Below are positions 8,733 through 16,082 of a DNA stretch of 64,000 nucleotides, piece by piece. The position numbers and the translations under genes were made by a program. This DNA is from VRUE01 sp963699225 (GTDB lineage Bacteria; Actinomycetota; Thermoleophilia; Solirubrobacterales; 70-9), in contig OY969423.1 of the NCBI GenBank assembly GCA_963699225.1, positions 1,798,001 through 1,862,000 on the forward strand, given 5' to 3'. Each line of letters starts with the position of its first letter. The first letter of the stretch is position 1. A model generated the notes under the pieces. It searched no databases, was not told where the DNA came from, and worked only from the letters and a program-made list of their open reading frames with translations.

Positions 8733-9605
8733 ATGCCCGCTTACGACTTGAACGGAAAGGTAGCGCTGGTTACCGGCGCCGCCCGCGGGATCGGTTACGA
8801 GACGGCGCGTCAGCTGCACCTGCGCGGCGCCTCGGTGACAGTCCTCGACATCGACGCCGCCGAGGCGCGTGAGGCGGCCGAGCGGATCGGGCCACGGGCG
8901 ATCGGGCTTGCCACCGACGTCACCGACTACAGCGCCGTGATGCAGTCGGTCGCCGAGACGGTCGACCGCTTCGGCGGGCTCGACGTCGTCGTCGCCAATG
9001 CCGGCATCGCCCAGAAGCAGATGGCCACCGTGCGCGGGATCGGCGTCGAGGAGTGGGAGCGGGTCTTCGAGGTCGACATGCTCGGCGTCTGGCGCACCGT
9101 GCGGGCGGCGCTGCCGCAGGTCGTCGAGCGCCAGGGGCACATCGTCGTCACCTCCTCGGTCTACGCCTTCGTCAACGGCATGCTCAACAGCCCCTACGCC
9201 GTCGCCAAGTCGGGAGTCGAGTCACTGGGCCGCTCGCTGCGGGCCGAGTTGACGCCGCTGGGCGCCAGCGCCAGCGTCGCCTACTTCGGCTGGGTCGACA
9301 CCAAGATGGTCCAGGACGCGGTCGCGGCAAACGGCGACCGCATGCAGCAGAACCTGCCCGAGTTCCTGCGCAAACGGATCACGCCCGACCAGGCCGGTGC
9401 CGCCGTCGTGCGCGGGATCGAAGAGCGGGCGCCGCGGATCTTCGCGCCGAAGTGGTGGCGCTACGTCTCCGCCTTCCGCGGCCTGATCAACCCGCTGCTC
9501 GACGGTCGCATGGACAGCGACCGGCGGGTCTTGACGACGATCCGCGAGGTCGAGGCCGAGGCCGACGAGCAGGGTGCCGCGGCGGTCTCAGCCGCTCCGC
9601 GTTAG
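8733..9605 (+). CDS. Short-chain dehydrogenase/reductase (copy 2 of a tandem pair)
   Basis: A 290-residue SDR that is co-linear with the gene before it over its whole length: MPAYDLNGK start, TGAARGIG cofactor loop, acidic LDIDA, ANAG, catalytic YAVAK, the long segment after the catalytic site ending in DTKMVQD, and the same YVSAFRGLINPLL tail. The two differ at many positions in the substrate region (residues about 85-105 and 195-225), which suggests divergence of specificity rather than a recent copy. The substrate cannot be named from sequence. Confidence 0.9.
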   Translation: MPAYDLNGKVALVTGAARGIGYETARQLHLRGASVTVLDIDAAEAREAAERIGPRAIGLATDVTDYSAVMQSVAETVDRFGGLDVVVANAGIAQKQMATVRGIGVEEWERVFEVDMLGVWRTVRAALPQVVERQGHIVVTSSVYAFVNGMLNSPYAVAKSGVESLGRSLRAELTPLGASASVAYFGWVDTKMVQDAVAANGDRMQQNLPEFLRKRITPDQAGAAVVRGIEERAPRIFAPKWWRYVSAFRGLINPLLDGRMDSDRRVLTTIREVEAEADEQGAAAVSAAPR

Positions 9606-9648
9606 CCGCTAGTACGACTGAGTGGTCCTGGCTTGGCCAGGAAACCGC

Positions 9649-10050
9649 ATGGATTTGGCGAATCCGGTCCCCATGCTTCCCTTGGTTCTAGCGTTCCGGG
9701 GACTCGCACGGGCAGTCGCTGGGGTCTGGCGCGATCCCGAGACCAAGGCGTTGCCTTTTGTCGCGGCCGCCCTGGTGTTGACGGGGACGATCTTCTACTG
9801 GCGCTTTGAGCACTGGACCATCGTCGAGGCCCTCTACTTCTCCGTCGTGACCCTGACCACGGTGGGCTACGGAGACCTTCACCCGACCTCCGCCGGCACC
9901 GAGATATTCACGATCTTCTACATCCTCACCGGGATCGGCGTGTTCGTCGCACTGCTCGCCTCGATCGCACAGCAGTACATCGCGCAGAAGGCCGAGGCGC
10001 CTTCTGGGCGGGAACGTCTCGACGCTCATCGACGTCGCGGCAGCGGCTAG
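9649..10050 (+). CDS. Two-TM potassium channel (Ion_trans_2 family)
   Basis: A 133-residue product with a first membrane segment (FVAAALVLTGTIFYWRF), a pore helix, the K+ selectivity filter TTVGYGD and a second membrane segment (IFYILTGIGVFVALLASI). This is the minimal KcsA-like pore, expected to work as a tetramer. A basic tail follows and no regulatory RCK domain is present. The frame is open from a GTG at 9622; the ATG at 9649 gives a better length and is preferred. It stands alone, convergent with the dehydrogenase gene on the other strand. Confidence 0.88.
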   Translation: MDLANPVPMLPLVLAFRGLARAVAGVWRDPETKALPFVAAALVLTGTIFYWRFEHWTIVEALYFSVVTLTTVGYGDLHPTSAGTEIFTIFYILTGIGVFVALLASIAQQYIAQKAEAPSGRERLDAHRRRGSG

Positions 10051-10067
10051 CGGAGAGCCACGAGCCT

Positions 10068-12953
10068 TCAGCCGTTCCGCGTCAGGCGCTCGAGCAGGAT
10101 CAGAGCCGACTCGTAATTCGCGCCGGTGGCGCGGCTGAGGCCGATCTCGCAGGTGCGGTTGTTGGAGAGGTGGGCGTCGAAGTGGCGGCCGGAGAGCTCT
10201 TCGGCCTGGGGACGGGTCGCCGCCTCGGTCAGCTCCGGGTGGGAGATGCCGCGGTCGCCGGCGAAGCCGCAGCAGGTTGCCGACGGGGCAACGTAGACGT
10301 CGTCGGCGAGGAAGCCGGCGAGCGAGCGCAGCCGCGGCGCCAGGCCCATGTGGCGGGTAGCGCAGGTCGGATGCACGGTGGCGCTGGCGACCTTGTCGCC
10401 CACTTCAAGCTTCGGCAGTAGGCGGTCATGGGCCCAAGCGACCGAGTCGAGGATCTCGAGCTTGCTCAAGCGCTCCGCGTTCTCCTCGCTCAGCACCCCC
10501 TCGCCGGGATCGGTCACGGCCTGCGTGCAGGAGGCGGCGTCGACCACGATCGGCAGGGACCCCTCGTCGCTCCAGCGCCAGAGCTGCTCAACCATCTCGT
10601 TCGCCTTGTGGCGGTGGGCCTCGCCGAAGCCCTTCGAGCTCCAGGGCAACCCGCAGCACGACCCCGCTACGTCGTCCGGGATCCAGACCGGCATCCCGGC
10701 CCGAGCGGAAACCGCCGTCAGCGCCTCGACCGGGTTCCCGCCAAAGATGCGATTCGTGCAACTCGGAACGTAGACAGCCGCGGCGGCGCTTCGGGGAGCA
10801 GGGGGTGACCCTCGCCCGACACTCCCCGCTTTTGTCGGGAGAGGGTCACCCTCTCCTCCCCTCCGGGCGGCTCCGGGCAGGTTGCGTCCGCGTTTGGTCC
10901 TGCGCACCAACGGGCCGCCCAGACGCAGCGACAGTCGCGAGACTGCCTCGACCGTCTTCCACCGTTTCGCCGCCGCCAACGCCGCCGCTTCGGCCCGCCC
11001 ACCGTGCCCCTCCCCGCGCAATTCCTTGACCAGCTTTCCGGTGTCAATCCCAACCGGGCAGGCGAGCTGGCAGGAGCCGTCGGCGGCGCAGGTCTCGAGC
11101 GAGTCGTACTCGTACTCCTCGAGCAGCGCCTTGCGCAGCGGCGAGCCCTTTGGCTGGCGGGCGATCTCGCGGCGCAGGACGATGCGCTGGCGCGGCGTCG
11201 TGGTCAGGTTGCGGCTGGGACAGACCGGCTCGCAGAAGCCGCACTCGACGCAGGTGTTCGCCGACTCCTCGATCGCCGGCGTCGTCTTCAGGTTGCGCAG
11301 GTGGACGTCGGGGTCGCGGTTGAGGACGACGCCGGGGTTGAGCACGCCATCGGGATCGGCGAGCCGCTTGACCCGCCACATCAGCTCGGTCGCCACCTCC
11401 CCCCACTCGCGCTCCACATAAGGGGCCATGTTGATCCCGGTGCCGTGCTCGGCCTTGAGCGAGCCGTCGTACTTGTCGACGATCAGCTCGACCAGCTTCG
11501 CCATGAAGGCCTCGTAGCGCTCGAGGTCCTCCTGCTTGGCGAAGTCGGGGGTCAGCATGAAGTGCAGGTTCCCCGCGGAGGCGTGACCGGCGACGCCGGG
11601 TAGGAAGCCATGCTCGCCGAGCAGTGCCTGCAGGTCGCGGGCGCCCTCGGCGATCCGCTCCGGCGATACGCAGACGTCCTCGACGATCAGCGCCGTGCCG
11701 GGGATGCGGACGCGGCCGATCAGCCCGTGCAGGCCCTCGCGCACGCGCCAGGCCAGCTCGATCTCCTCCGCCTCGCGGGTGAAGGCGAAGGGCTGGATCG
11801 TCTCGTGGCCGGCGAGGATCTCCTCGGCCTTCGCCACCTGCGCGGCGAGCTCGTCCTCGTCGGCGCCGCCGTACTCGACCAGCAGCACCGCCGACTCGGG
11901 CGACAGCTCCTTCCACTCCTGCGGCGCCCCGACCATGTTCCAGGCGGCGGCGATCAGGGCCGGCGCGACCATCAGCTCGACCGCGGTGGCACCGCTGCCG
12001 ACCAGCTCGCGCACCGCGCCGATCGCCTCCTCGATGCCGGGGAAGTGGATCCAGGAGGTGGTCGTGCAGGCGGGGAGCGGGACTGTCTCGAAGACCGCTT
12101 CGGCGACGAAGGCGAGCGTGCCCTCGGAGCCGACCACGAGGCGGCGGAAGATCTCCAGCGGCTCCTCGGCGTCGAGGAAGGCGCAGAGGCGGTAGCCGGT
12201 CGTGTTCTTGATCGCGAACTTGCGGCGGATGCGCTCGCTCAGCTCGGCGTCGGCGCGGATCTCGTCGCGGATCGCTTCCAGGCCCTTCGCCAGCTCGGGC
12301 TCCTCGACCGCAAAGCGCTCCGCGGCGCCGGGCGCGGCGGTGTCGATCATCGTGCCGGAGGGGAGCACCAGCGTCATCGAGCTGACCGTCGAGTAAGAGT
12401 CCTTGCTCACGCCGCAGCGCATGCCGCCGGAGTTGTTGGCGATCACGCCGCCGACACAGGCGATGTCGGTGCTGGCGGGGTCGGGACCGAGCTTGCGCCC
12501 ATACGGCGCAAGCACCCGGTTGGCGTGGCCAAGCACCGTGCCGGGCTTGACCCGGGCCGTGGCGGCCTCGATCTCCTCGCCACTCTCCCGCGGCAGGCCG
12601 GCCTCGACCGCGACACCGCTGAAGTGGCGGCGCACGTCGACGAGGATGCCCTCGCTCTGGCCCTGGCCGTTGAGGCTGGTGCCGCCGGCGCGGAAGGTGA
12701 CCGGGATGCCGCTGCGCTTGCCGAAGGCGAGTGTCTTGGCGACGTCCTCGGCGTCGCGCGCCATCACCACAACTTGGGGCAGCAGCCGATAGGGGCTGGC
12801 GTCGGAGGCGTAGCGGACGATGTCGCTGGCGCGGGCGAGCACGCGGTCGGTGCCGAGCAATTGCTCCAGTTCCCCGCGCAGCGGTTGGGGCGTGCCGGTG
12901 GCGAGGCTGTCGGGGGCGCGATCAGGTGCCGGTTTGCTCTCCAGCAGCGCCAT
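10068..12953 (-). CDS. FAD- and Fe-S-binding D-2-hydroxyacid dehydrogenase (GlcD-GlcF-type fusion)
   Basis: A 961-residue fusion. The N-terminal FAD_binding_4 domain has FRAGGTSLNGQGQSEG, and an FAD-oxidase C domain has GHASAGNLHFML. A ferredoxin-like segment has CVECGFCEPVCP and a second cluster CAADGSCQLACP. Two CCG (heterodisulfide reductase-like) repeats show SCCGLPWSSKGF and ATCCGFAGDRG. Such enzymes oxidise D-lactate, glycolate or related 2-hydroxyacids and pass electrons to the membrane chain. The ATG at 12953 is chosen because it starts 8 bp after the stop of the upstream decarboxylase; the two form an operon. About residues 690-722, in the linker before the CCG repeats, hold a Gly/Pro/Arg-rich stretch encoded by a palindrome (10804-10850). 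Confidence 0.92.
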   Translation of the reverse strand: MALLESKPAPDRAPDSLATGTPQPLRGELEQLLGTDRVLARASDIVRYASDASPYRLLPQVVVMARDAEDVAKTLAFGKRSGIPVTFRAGGTSLNGQGQSEGILVDVRRHFSGVAVEAGLPRESGEEIEAATARVKPGTVLGHANRVLAPYGRKLGPDPASTDIACVGGVIANNSGGMRCGVSKDSYSTVSSMTLVLPSGTMIDTAAPGAAERFAVEEPELAKGLEAIRDEIRADAELSERIRRKFAIKNTTGYRLCAFLDAEEPLEIFRRLVVGSEGTLAFVAEAVFETVPLPACTTTSWIHFPGIEEAIGAVRELVGSGATAVELMVAPALIAAAWNMVGAPQEWKELSPESAVLLVEYGGADEDELAAQVAKAEEILAGHETIQPFAFTREAEEIELAWRVREGLHGLIGRVRIPGTALIVEDVCVSPERIAEGARDLQALLGEHGFLPGVAGHASAGNLHFMLTPDFAKQEDLERYEAFMAKLVELIVDKYDGSLKAEHGTGINMAPYVEREWGEVATELMWRVKRLADPDGVLNPGVVLNRDPDVHLRNLKTTPAIEESANTCVECGFCEPVCPSRNLTTTPRQRIVLRREIARQPKGSPLRKALLEEYEYDSLETCAADGSCQLACPVGIDTGKLVKELRGEGHGGRAEAAALAAAKRWKTVEAVSRLSLRLGGPLVRRTKRGRNLPGAARRGGEGDPLPTKAGSVGRGSPPAPRSAAAAVYVPSCTNRIFGGNPVEALTAVSARAGMPVWIPDDVAGSCCGLPWSSKGFGEAHRHKANEMVEQLWRWSDEGSLPIVVDAASCTQAVTDPGEGVLSEENAERLSKLEILDSVAWAHDRLLPKLEVGDKVASATVHPTCATRHMGLAPRLRSLAGFLADDVYVAPSATCCGFAGDRGISHPELTEAATRPQAEELSGRHFDAHLSNNRTCEIGLSRATGANYESALILLERLTRNG
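10804..10850. repeat. Palindromic element inside a coding sequence
   Basis: Arms 10804-10821 and 10833-10850 are complementary over 18 bp with one mismatch, around an 11-nt loop (CTCCCCGCTTT). The whole element lies in frame inside the dehydrogenase gene and encodes part of a low-complexity linker between the Fe-S and CCG domains. The loop plus flanking base run CTCCCCGCTKTTG recurs in the palindrome inside birA at 46489-46550. Confidence 0.75.
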
Positions 12954-12961
12954 CGTCAGGC

Positions 12962-14560
12962 CTAGAAGAGGGACATCCCCGGCGCCACCGGGACTTCGAC
13001 CAGCTCCGGCTGCGAGGAGGCAAAAGCCTTCTGCAGGGTGTCGCGGACTTCGTCGCGGTCCTTGACCCGGGTCGCGTTGACGCCGTAGCCCTCGGCCACC
13101 GCGGCGACGTCGAGCTTGGGCAGGTCGAGGCCGGGAGCGCCGGCGACCTGCTCGACCTCGGCGAACCACTTGAGGATCGCGTACTCCTCGTTGCGCACGA
13201 CCAGGAAGGTCACCGGCACTTTGTAAGCGACGGCGCTCCAGAAGGCGCTGACCGCGTACTGGACCGAGCCCTCGCCGATCACGCAGACGACCGGGCGGTC
13301 TGGCTGGGCGAGCTGCACGCCAACCGAGGCGGCGAGGCCGAAGCCGAGGCCGCCGCCTGCCGCGAAGTAGTAGCTGCCGGGACGCGAGAGGCGCATCTGG
13401 TTGCGCAGGGCGAGGGTGCTGGAGGGTGACTCGAGCACGACGATGCCGTCCTCGGGGAAGACCTCGGCAAGGGCCGTGTGCACGGTGGAGGAATTGAGCG
13501 GGTCGCTGGGCGGGATTTCCTGCGGGCCCGGATTCGGCTCCGGTGCCGGGCGGGTGGACTCGGGCAGGTCCTCGAGCAGGGCGGCAAGGGTCAGCTTGAC
13601 GTCGGCGACGAGCGCGTCTCCCATCGGTGCTCGGGCGGCCTCATCGGGATCGCTGGTAATCGCGACCAGCTTGGCACCCTCGGGCAGCAGCGGCCCGGGG
13701 ATGTATGGGTAGTAGGGGAAGACCGAGCTGCCGAGGACGAGGATCAGGTCGTGGCCCTCGAGGGTCTGGCCAACGGGCCCGATCGCCGGCGGCAGCACGC
13801 CGCGGTAGTTCGGGTGGTTCTCGGGGAAACCGAGGCGCCCGCCCCCGGTGGCTGGGGTCGCCCAGACCGGCAGGTGCTGGCGCTCGGCGAGCGCGATCGC
13901 GAGGTCCCAGGCGCCGGAAGCGTCGATGTCGGGGCCGGCGACCATCACCGGATTGGCGGCCGCATCAAGCCGGTCGGCGAGGGCGCGAACGGCGGCTGGG
14001 TCGGCGGCGGCGCGGCCGCTGACCTTGCGGGCGATCGCCTCGCGCGCGTCGGCCTCGTCGACCTCGGCGTACCAGTCGTCCATCGGCAGCGAGACGAAGG
14101 TCGGGCCCTTGGGCGGCAGGCCGGCGAGGTGGGCGCCGTGGGCGAGGGCGAGCGGCACGTCCTCGGCCCGGGCCGGCTCGAAAGCCCACTTGACCAGCGG
14201 GTGGGGCATGCGGATCGCGTCGCGGTTGGTCAGGTTGGCCTGCAGGGTGATCTGCGCCCGCGCCTGCTGGCCGGCGGTGATCAGCAGCGGCGAGTGGTTG
14301 GCCTGGGCGTTGAAGATCGCCCCCATCGCGTTGCCGACGCCGGGCGCGGTGTGCAGGTTGGCCATCGTCGTCTTGCCGGAGGCTTGGGCGTAGCCATCGG
14401 CCATGCCGACCACGACCGCCTCCTGCAAGCCGAGCACGTAGCGGAAGTCGGAGGGGAAATCGGCGAGCATCGGCAGCTCGGTCGAGCCGGGGTTGCCGAA
14501 CATAGTCGTCATCCCCAGCTCCCGGAAGAGGTCGAAGCTTGCCTCGCGAACCGTTGCCAT
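12962..14560 (-). CDS. mdlC: Benzoylformate decarboxylase-like thiamine-diphosphate enzyme
   Basis: A 532-residue TPP enzyme with close resemblance to benzoylformate decarboxylase: GNPGSTELPMLADFP (with the active-site Ser), LQEAVVVG (catalytic Glu), NLHTAPGVGNAMG (active-site His), LVKWAFEPA, RAPMGDA and GSYYFAAGGGLGFGLAAS. The cofactor metal motif reads GEGS rather than the usual GDGS, and the expected Asn is Gln. The second active-site His of the Pseudomonas enzyme (in the RYHQY segment) aligns with Tyr in PYYPY. Known members turn benzoylformate into benzaldehyde in mandelate breakdown. The downstream 2-hydroxyacid dehydrogenase could make the 2-keto acid, so the pair may form a short pathway from a 2-hydroxyacid to an aldehyde. 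The exact substrate is inference. Confidence 0.85.
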   Translation of the reverse strand: MATVREASFDLFRELGMTTMFGNPGSTELPMLADFPSDFRYVLGLQEAVVVGMADGYAQASGKTTMANLHTAPGVGNAMGAIFNAQANHSPLLITAGQQARAQITLQANLTNRDAIRMPHPLVKWAFEPARAEDVPLALAHGAHLAGLPPKGPTFVSLPMDDWYAEVDEADAREAIARKVSGRAAADPAAVRALADRLDAAANPVMVAGPDIDASGAWDLAIALAERQHLPVWATPATGGGRLGFPENHPNYRGVLPPAIGPVGQTLEGHDLILVLGSSVFPYYPYIPGPLLPEGAKLVAITSDPDEAARAPMGDALVADVKLTLAALLEDLPESTRPAPEPNPGPQEIPPSDPLNSSTVHTALAEVFPEDGIVVLESPSSTLALRNQMRLSRPGSYYFAAGGGLGFGLAASVGVQLAQPDRPVVCVIGEGSVQYAVSAFWSAVAYKVPVTFLVVRNEEYAILKWFAEVEQVAGAPGLDLPKLDVAAVAEGYGVNATRVKDRDEVRDTLQKAFASSQPELVEVPVAPGMSLF

Positions 14561-14630
14561 ACCGAGCGGAACCCTACCGCTGCCTTGCTGTTCTCAAGGG
14601 AACGCCATCGAAGGCCGATGAGAGGGGGGC

Positions 14631-15320
14631 ATGGCAACCGTGGCAGAGAAGACGGGGCGGATCTTGCTGGCGCTGGCGGCGTTGCTGGCGCTGGGACTGC
14701 TGATTGCGAACTCGGCCAGCGCCGGGCCGACAGCAACCAGGGTCGTCCACACGCCCGGCGAAATCGTGCCGATCCCGGCCTCGATCCCCCACGAAGAAGG
14801 CGACATGGTCGACAAGCGCATCCTCGGCGACCTGCGCTGGATCGCCGCCCGCTACCCGATCTACGTCACCGACGGCTACTCCGGACCGCTCCCAAACGGC
14901 GAACACGTCGGTTGCAATATGTGCCACGTCAAAGACTCCGATCACTACAACGGCGTTGCGGTCGACCTGGTGCCGCTGAACGGCACTCCCGGCAAATGCG
15001 ACAGCACCTGGACCCCGATCACCCGCCTCGCCGAATGGGCCGAGCCACTTCAGAATCAGCCGGTCCCCCCCTTCCGCTGGGTCGGCTACAACGGCGACGC
15101 CGGGCACGGCTGCGGCAACCATCTCCACCTCTCCTGGCAGCACGCGCCGGCGGCCATGTTCCAGCTCGCCGAATGGGTCGAAGTCTTCCCAACGGGTCCG
15201 GCCAGCGAACGCAAGCCGCGCAAGCCCCGGCCCAGCTCACCGCCACAGAAACTGCCGACCGGACCCCCGGGCGGGATCGGCACGATTCACTCCGGCGGCG
15301 TCTCGCCTCGCGGCGACTGA
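14631..15320 (+). CDS. Secreted M15-like (VanY/DD-peptidase fold) protein
   Basis: A 229-residue product with an N-terminal signal or anchor (residues about 10-32). The core holds DHYNGVAVDLVP and GHGCGNHLHLSW, corresponding to the HxxGxAxD and HxH zinc ligands of peptidase M15/M74-type metallopeptidases that trim peptidoglycan cross-links. A pair of Cys (CNMC, GCGN) may form disulfides. The C-terminal 45 residues are Pro/Arg/Lys-rich and likely contact the wall. It is followed after 19 bp by a lipoprotein gene, so both may be envelope proteins of one transcript. The exact peptidase activity is not certain. Confidence 0.7.
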   Translation: MATVAEKTGRILLALAALLALGLLIANSASAGPTATRVVHTPGEIVPIPASIPHEEGDMVDKRILGDLRWIAARYPIYVTDGYSGPLPNGEHVGCNMCHVKDSDHYNGVAVDLVPLNGTPGKCDSTWTPITRLAEWAEPLQNQPVPPFRWVGYNGDAGHGCGNHLHLSWQHAPAAMFQLAEWVEVFPTGPASERKPRKPRPSSPPQKLPTGPPGGIGTIHSGGVSPRGD

Positions 15321-15339
15321 CGCCTAGGATGGGCGGCCG

Positions 15340-15810
15340 ATGCGCCGCGCCCTCGCCCTCTGTGCCCTCGCCCTCGCCCTGATTGCCGCCGGCTGCGGGC
15401 AGCCGAGCGACACGACGCCGGTCGCCTGCCTCGAAAGAGAAGGCGCCTACCTGAAGGCACTGGACGCCGCCCCCGGTGAAGTCAAGCTGCGCGGCGAGGC
15501 GCTGATCAGCGAATGCCTCGCCGAGAACCAGAAGGCGGGCGATCTGGCCACCGTCGGCACCACCCTGGTCGGAGTCGCAACGAAGCTCAACGCGGAAGCG
15601 CGGGCCGAACCGGGTGGCGACACCAACCTTCAGCTCGGCTACCTCCTCGGCGCCGCCGAACGCGGTGCCTCCCAAACCGACGGCATCCACGCCGAGCTGA
15701 TCCGCCGCCTCACCTCTGCCGCCCGCTACAGCCCGGACAACCGCCCGCCCTCCGCCACCTTCCTGCGCGTCTACCGCGAAGGGTTCGACGCCGGCCAGGC
15801 CGGCGGCTGA
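15340..15810 (+). CDS. Small lipoprotein, unknown function
   Basis: A 156-residue product with a lipoprotein signal: MRRALALCALALALIAAGC, where LIAAGC is a good lipobox and Cys19 the lipidated residue. The mature part is helical and Ala/Glu-rich with two further Cys (VACLERE and SECLAEN), about 33 residues apart, that could form a disulfide. I recognise no family. It follows the M15-like protein closely and ends about 20 bp before the cobalamin riboswitch. Confidence 0.75.
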   Translation: MRRALALCALALALIAAGCGQPSDTTPVACLEREGAYLKALDAAPGEVKLRGEALISECLAENQKAGDLATVGTTLVGVATKLNAEARAEPGGDTNLQLGYLLGAAERGASQTDGIHAELIRRLTSAARYSPDNRPPSATFLRVYREGFDAGQAGG

Positions 15811-15830
15811 GCGGCTCCGCGGTGCCGTGT

Positions 15831-15985
15831 TAGGGTGGCGCCGACTCACGACGCGGGGAACTCCGGTGCGAATCCGGGGCTGACGCGCAGCGGTATGGGT
15901 GACGACTGACTAGTAGTCCCACTGGGCCGACAAAAAGGTCCGGGAAGGGTGGTCAGGAGGACGATCCCGAGCCCGAATATCCGGT
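15831..15985 (+). promoter_or_regulatory. Cobalamin (B12) riboswitch
   Basis: The leader contains the ordered consensus blocks of cobalamin riboswitches: GGGGAACTCCGGTGCGAAT followed by CCGGGGCTGACGCGCAGCGG (the B12-box side of the core), then CCCACTGG, CCGGGAAGG, and GACGATCCCGAGCCCGAATA. It lies directly upstream of the two transcobalamin-like genes, with about 95 bp to the start codon at 16083. A ribosome site (AAGGAG at about 16068) precedes that ATG, so translational control is plausible. Expected behaviour is repression by adenosyl- or hydroxocobalamin. Confidence 0.92.
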
Positions 15986-16082
15986 CGAGAGTCGTAAGGA
16001 GGTTCGCCTCGCGACTAGGCGGCCGGCTCACTCGACACGTTCGTGCGCGTGCGTCGCCGCCCTTGAAAAAGGAGTTGGCGAC

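Noticed and set aside
7245..9140. Open frame of 631 codons on the minus strand crossing the ileS start and both dehydrogenases
   Set aside because: It runs antisense to two well-supported genes and overlaps ileS in another frame; the composition is shadow-like.
11610..12965. Open frame of 451 codons antisense to the FAD/Fe-S dehydrogenase
   Set aside because: No motif, Arg/Gly/Ala-rich, and the minus-strand gene has clear catalytic and cluster motifs.
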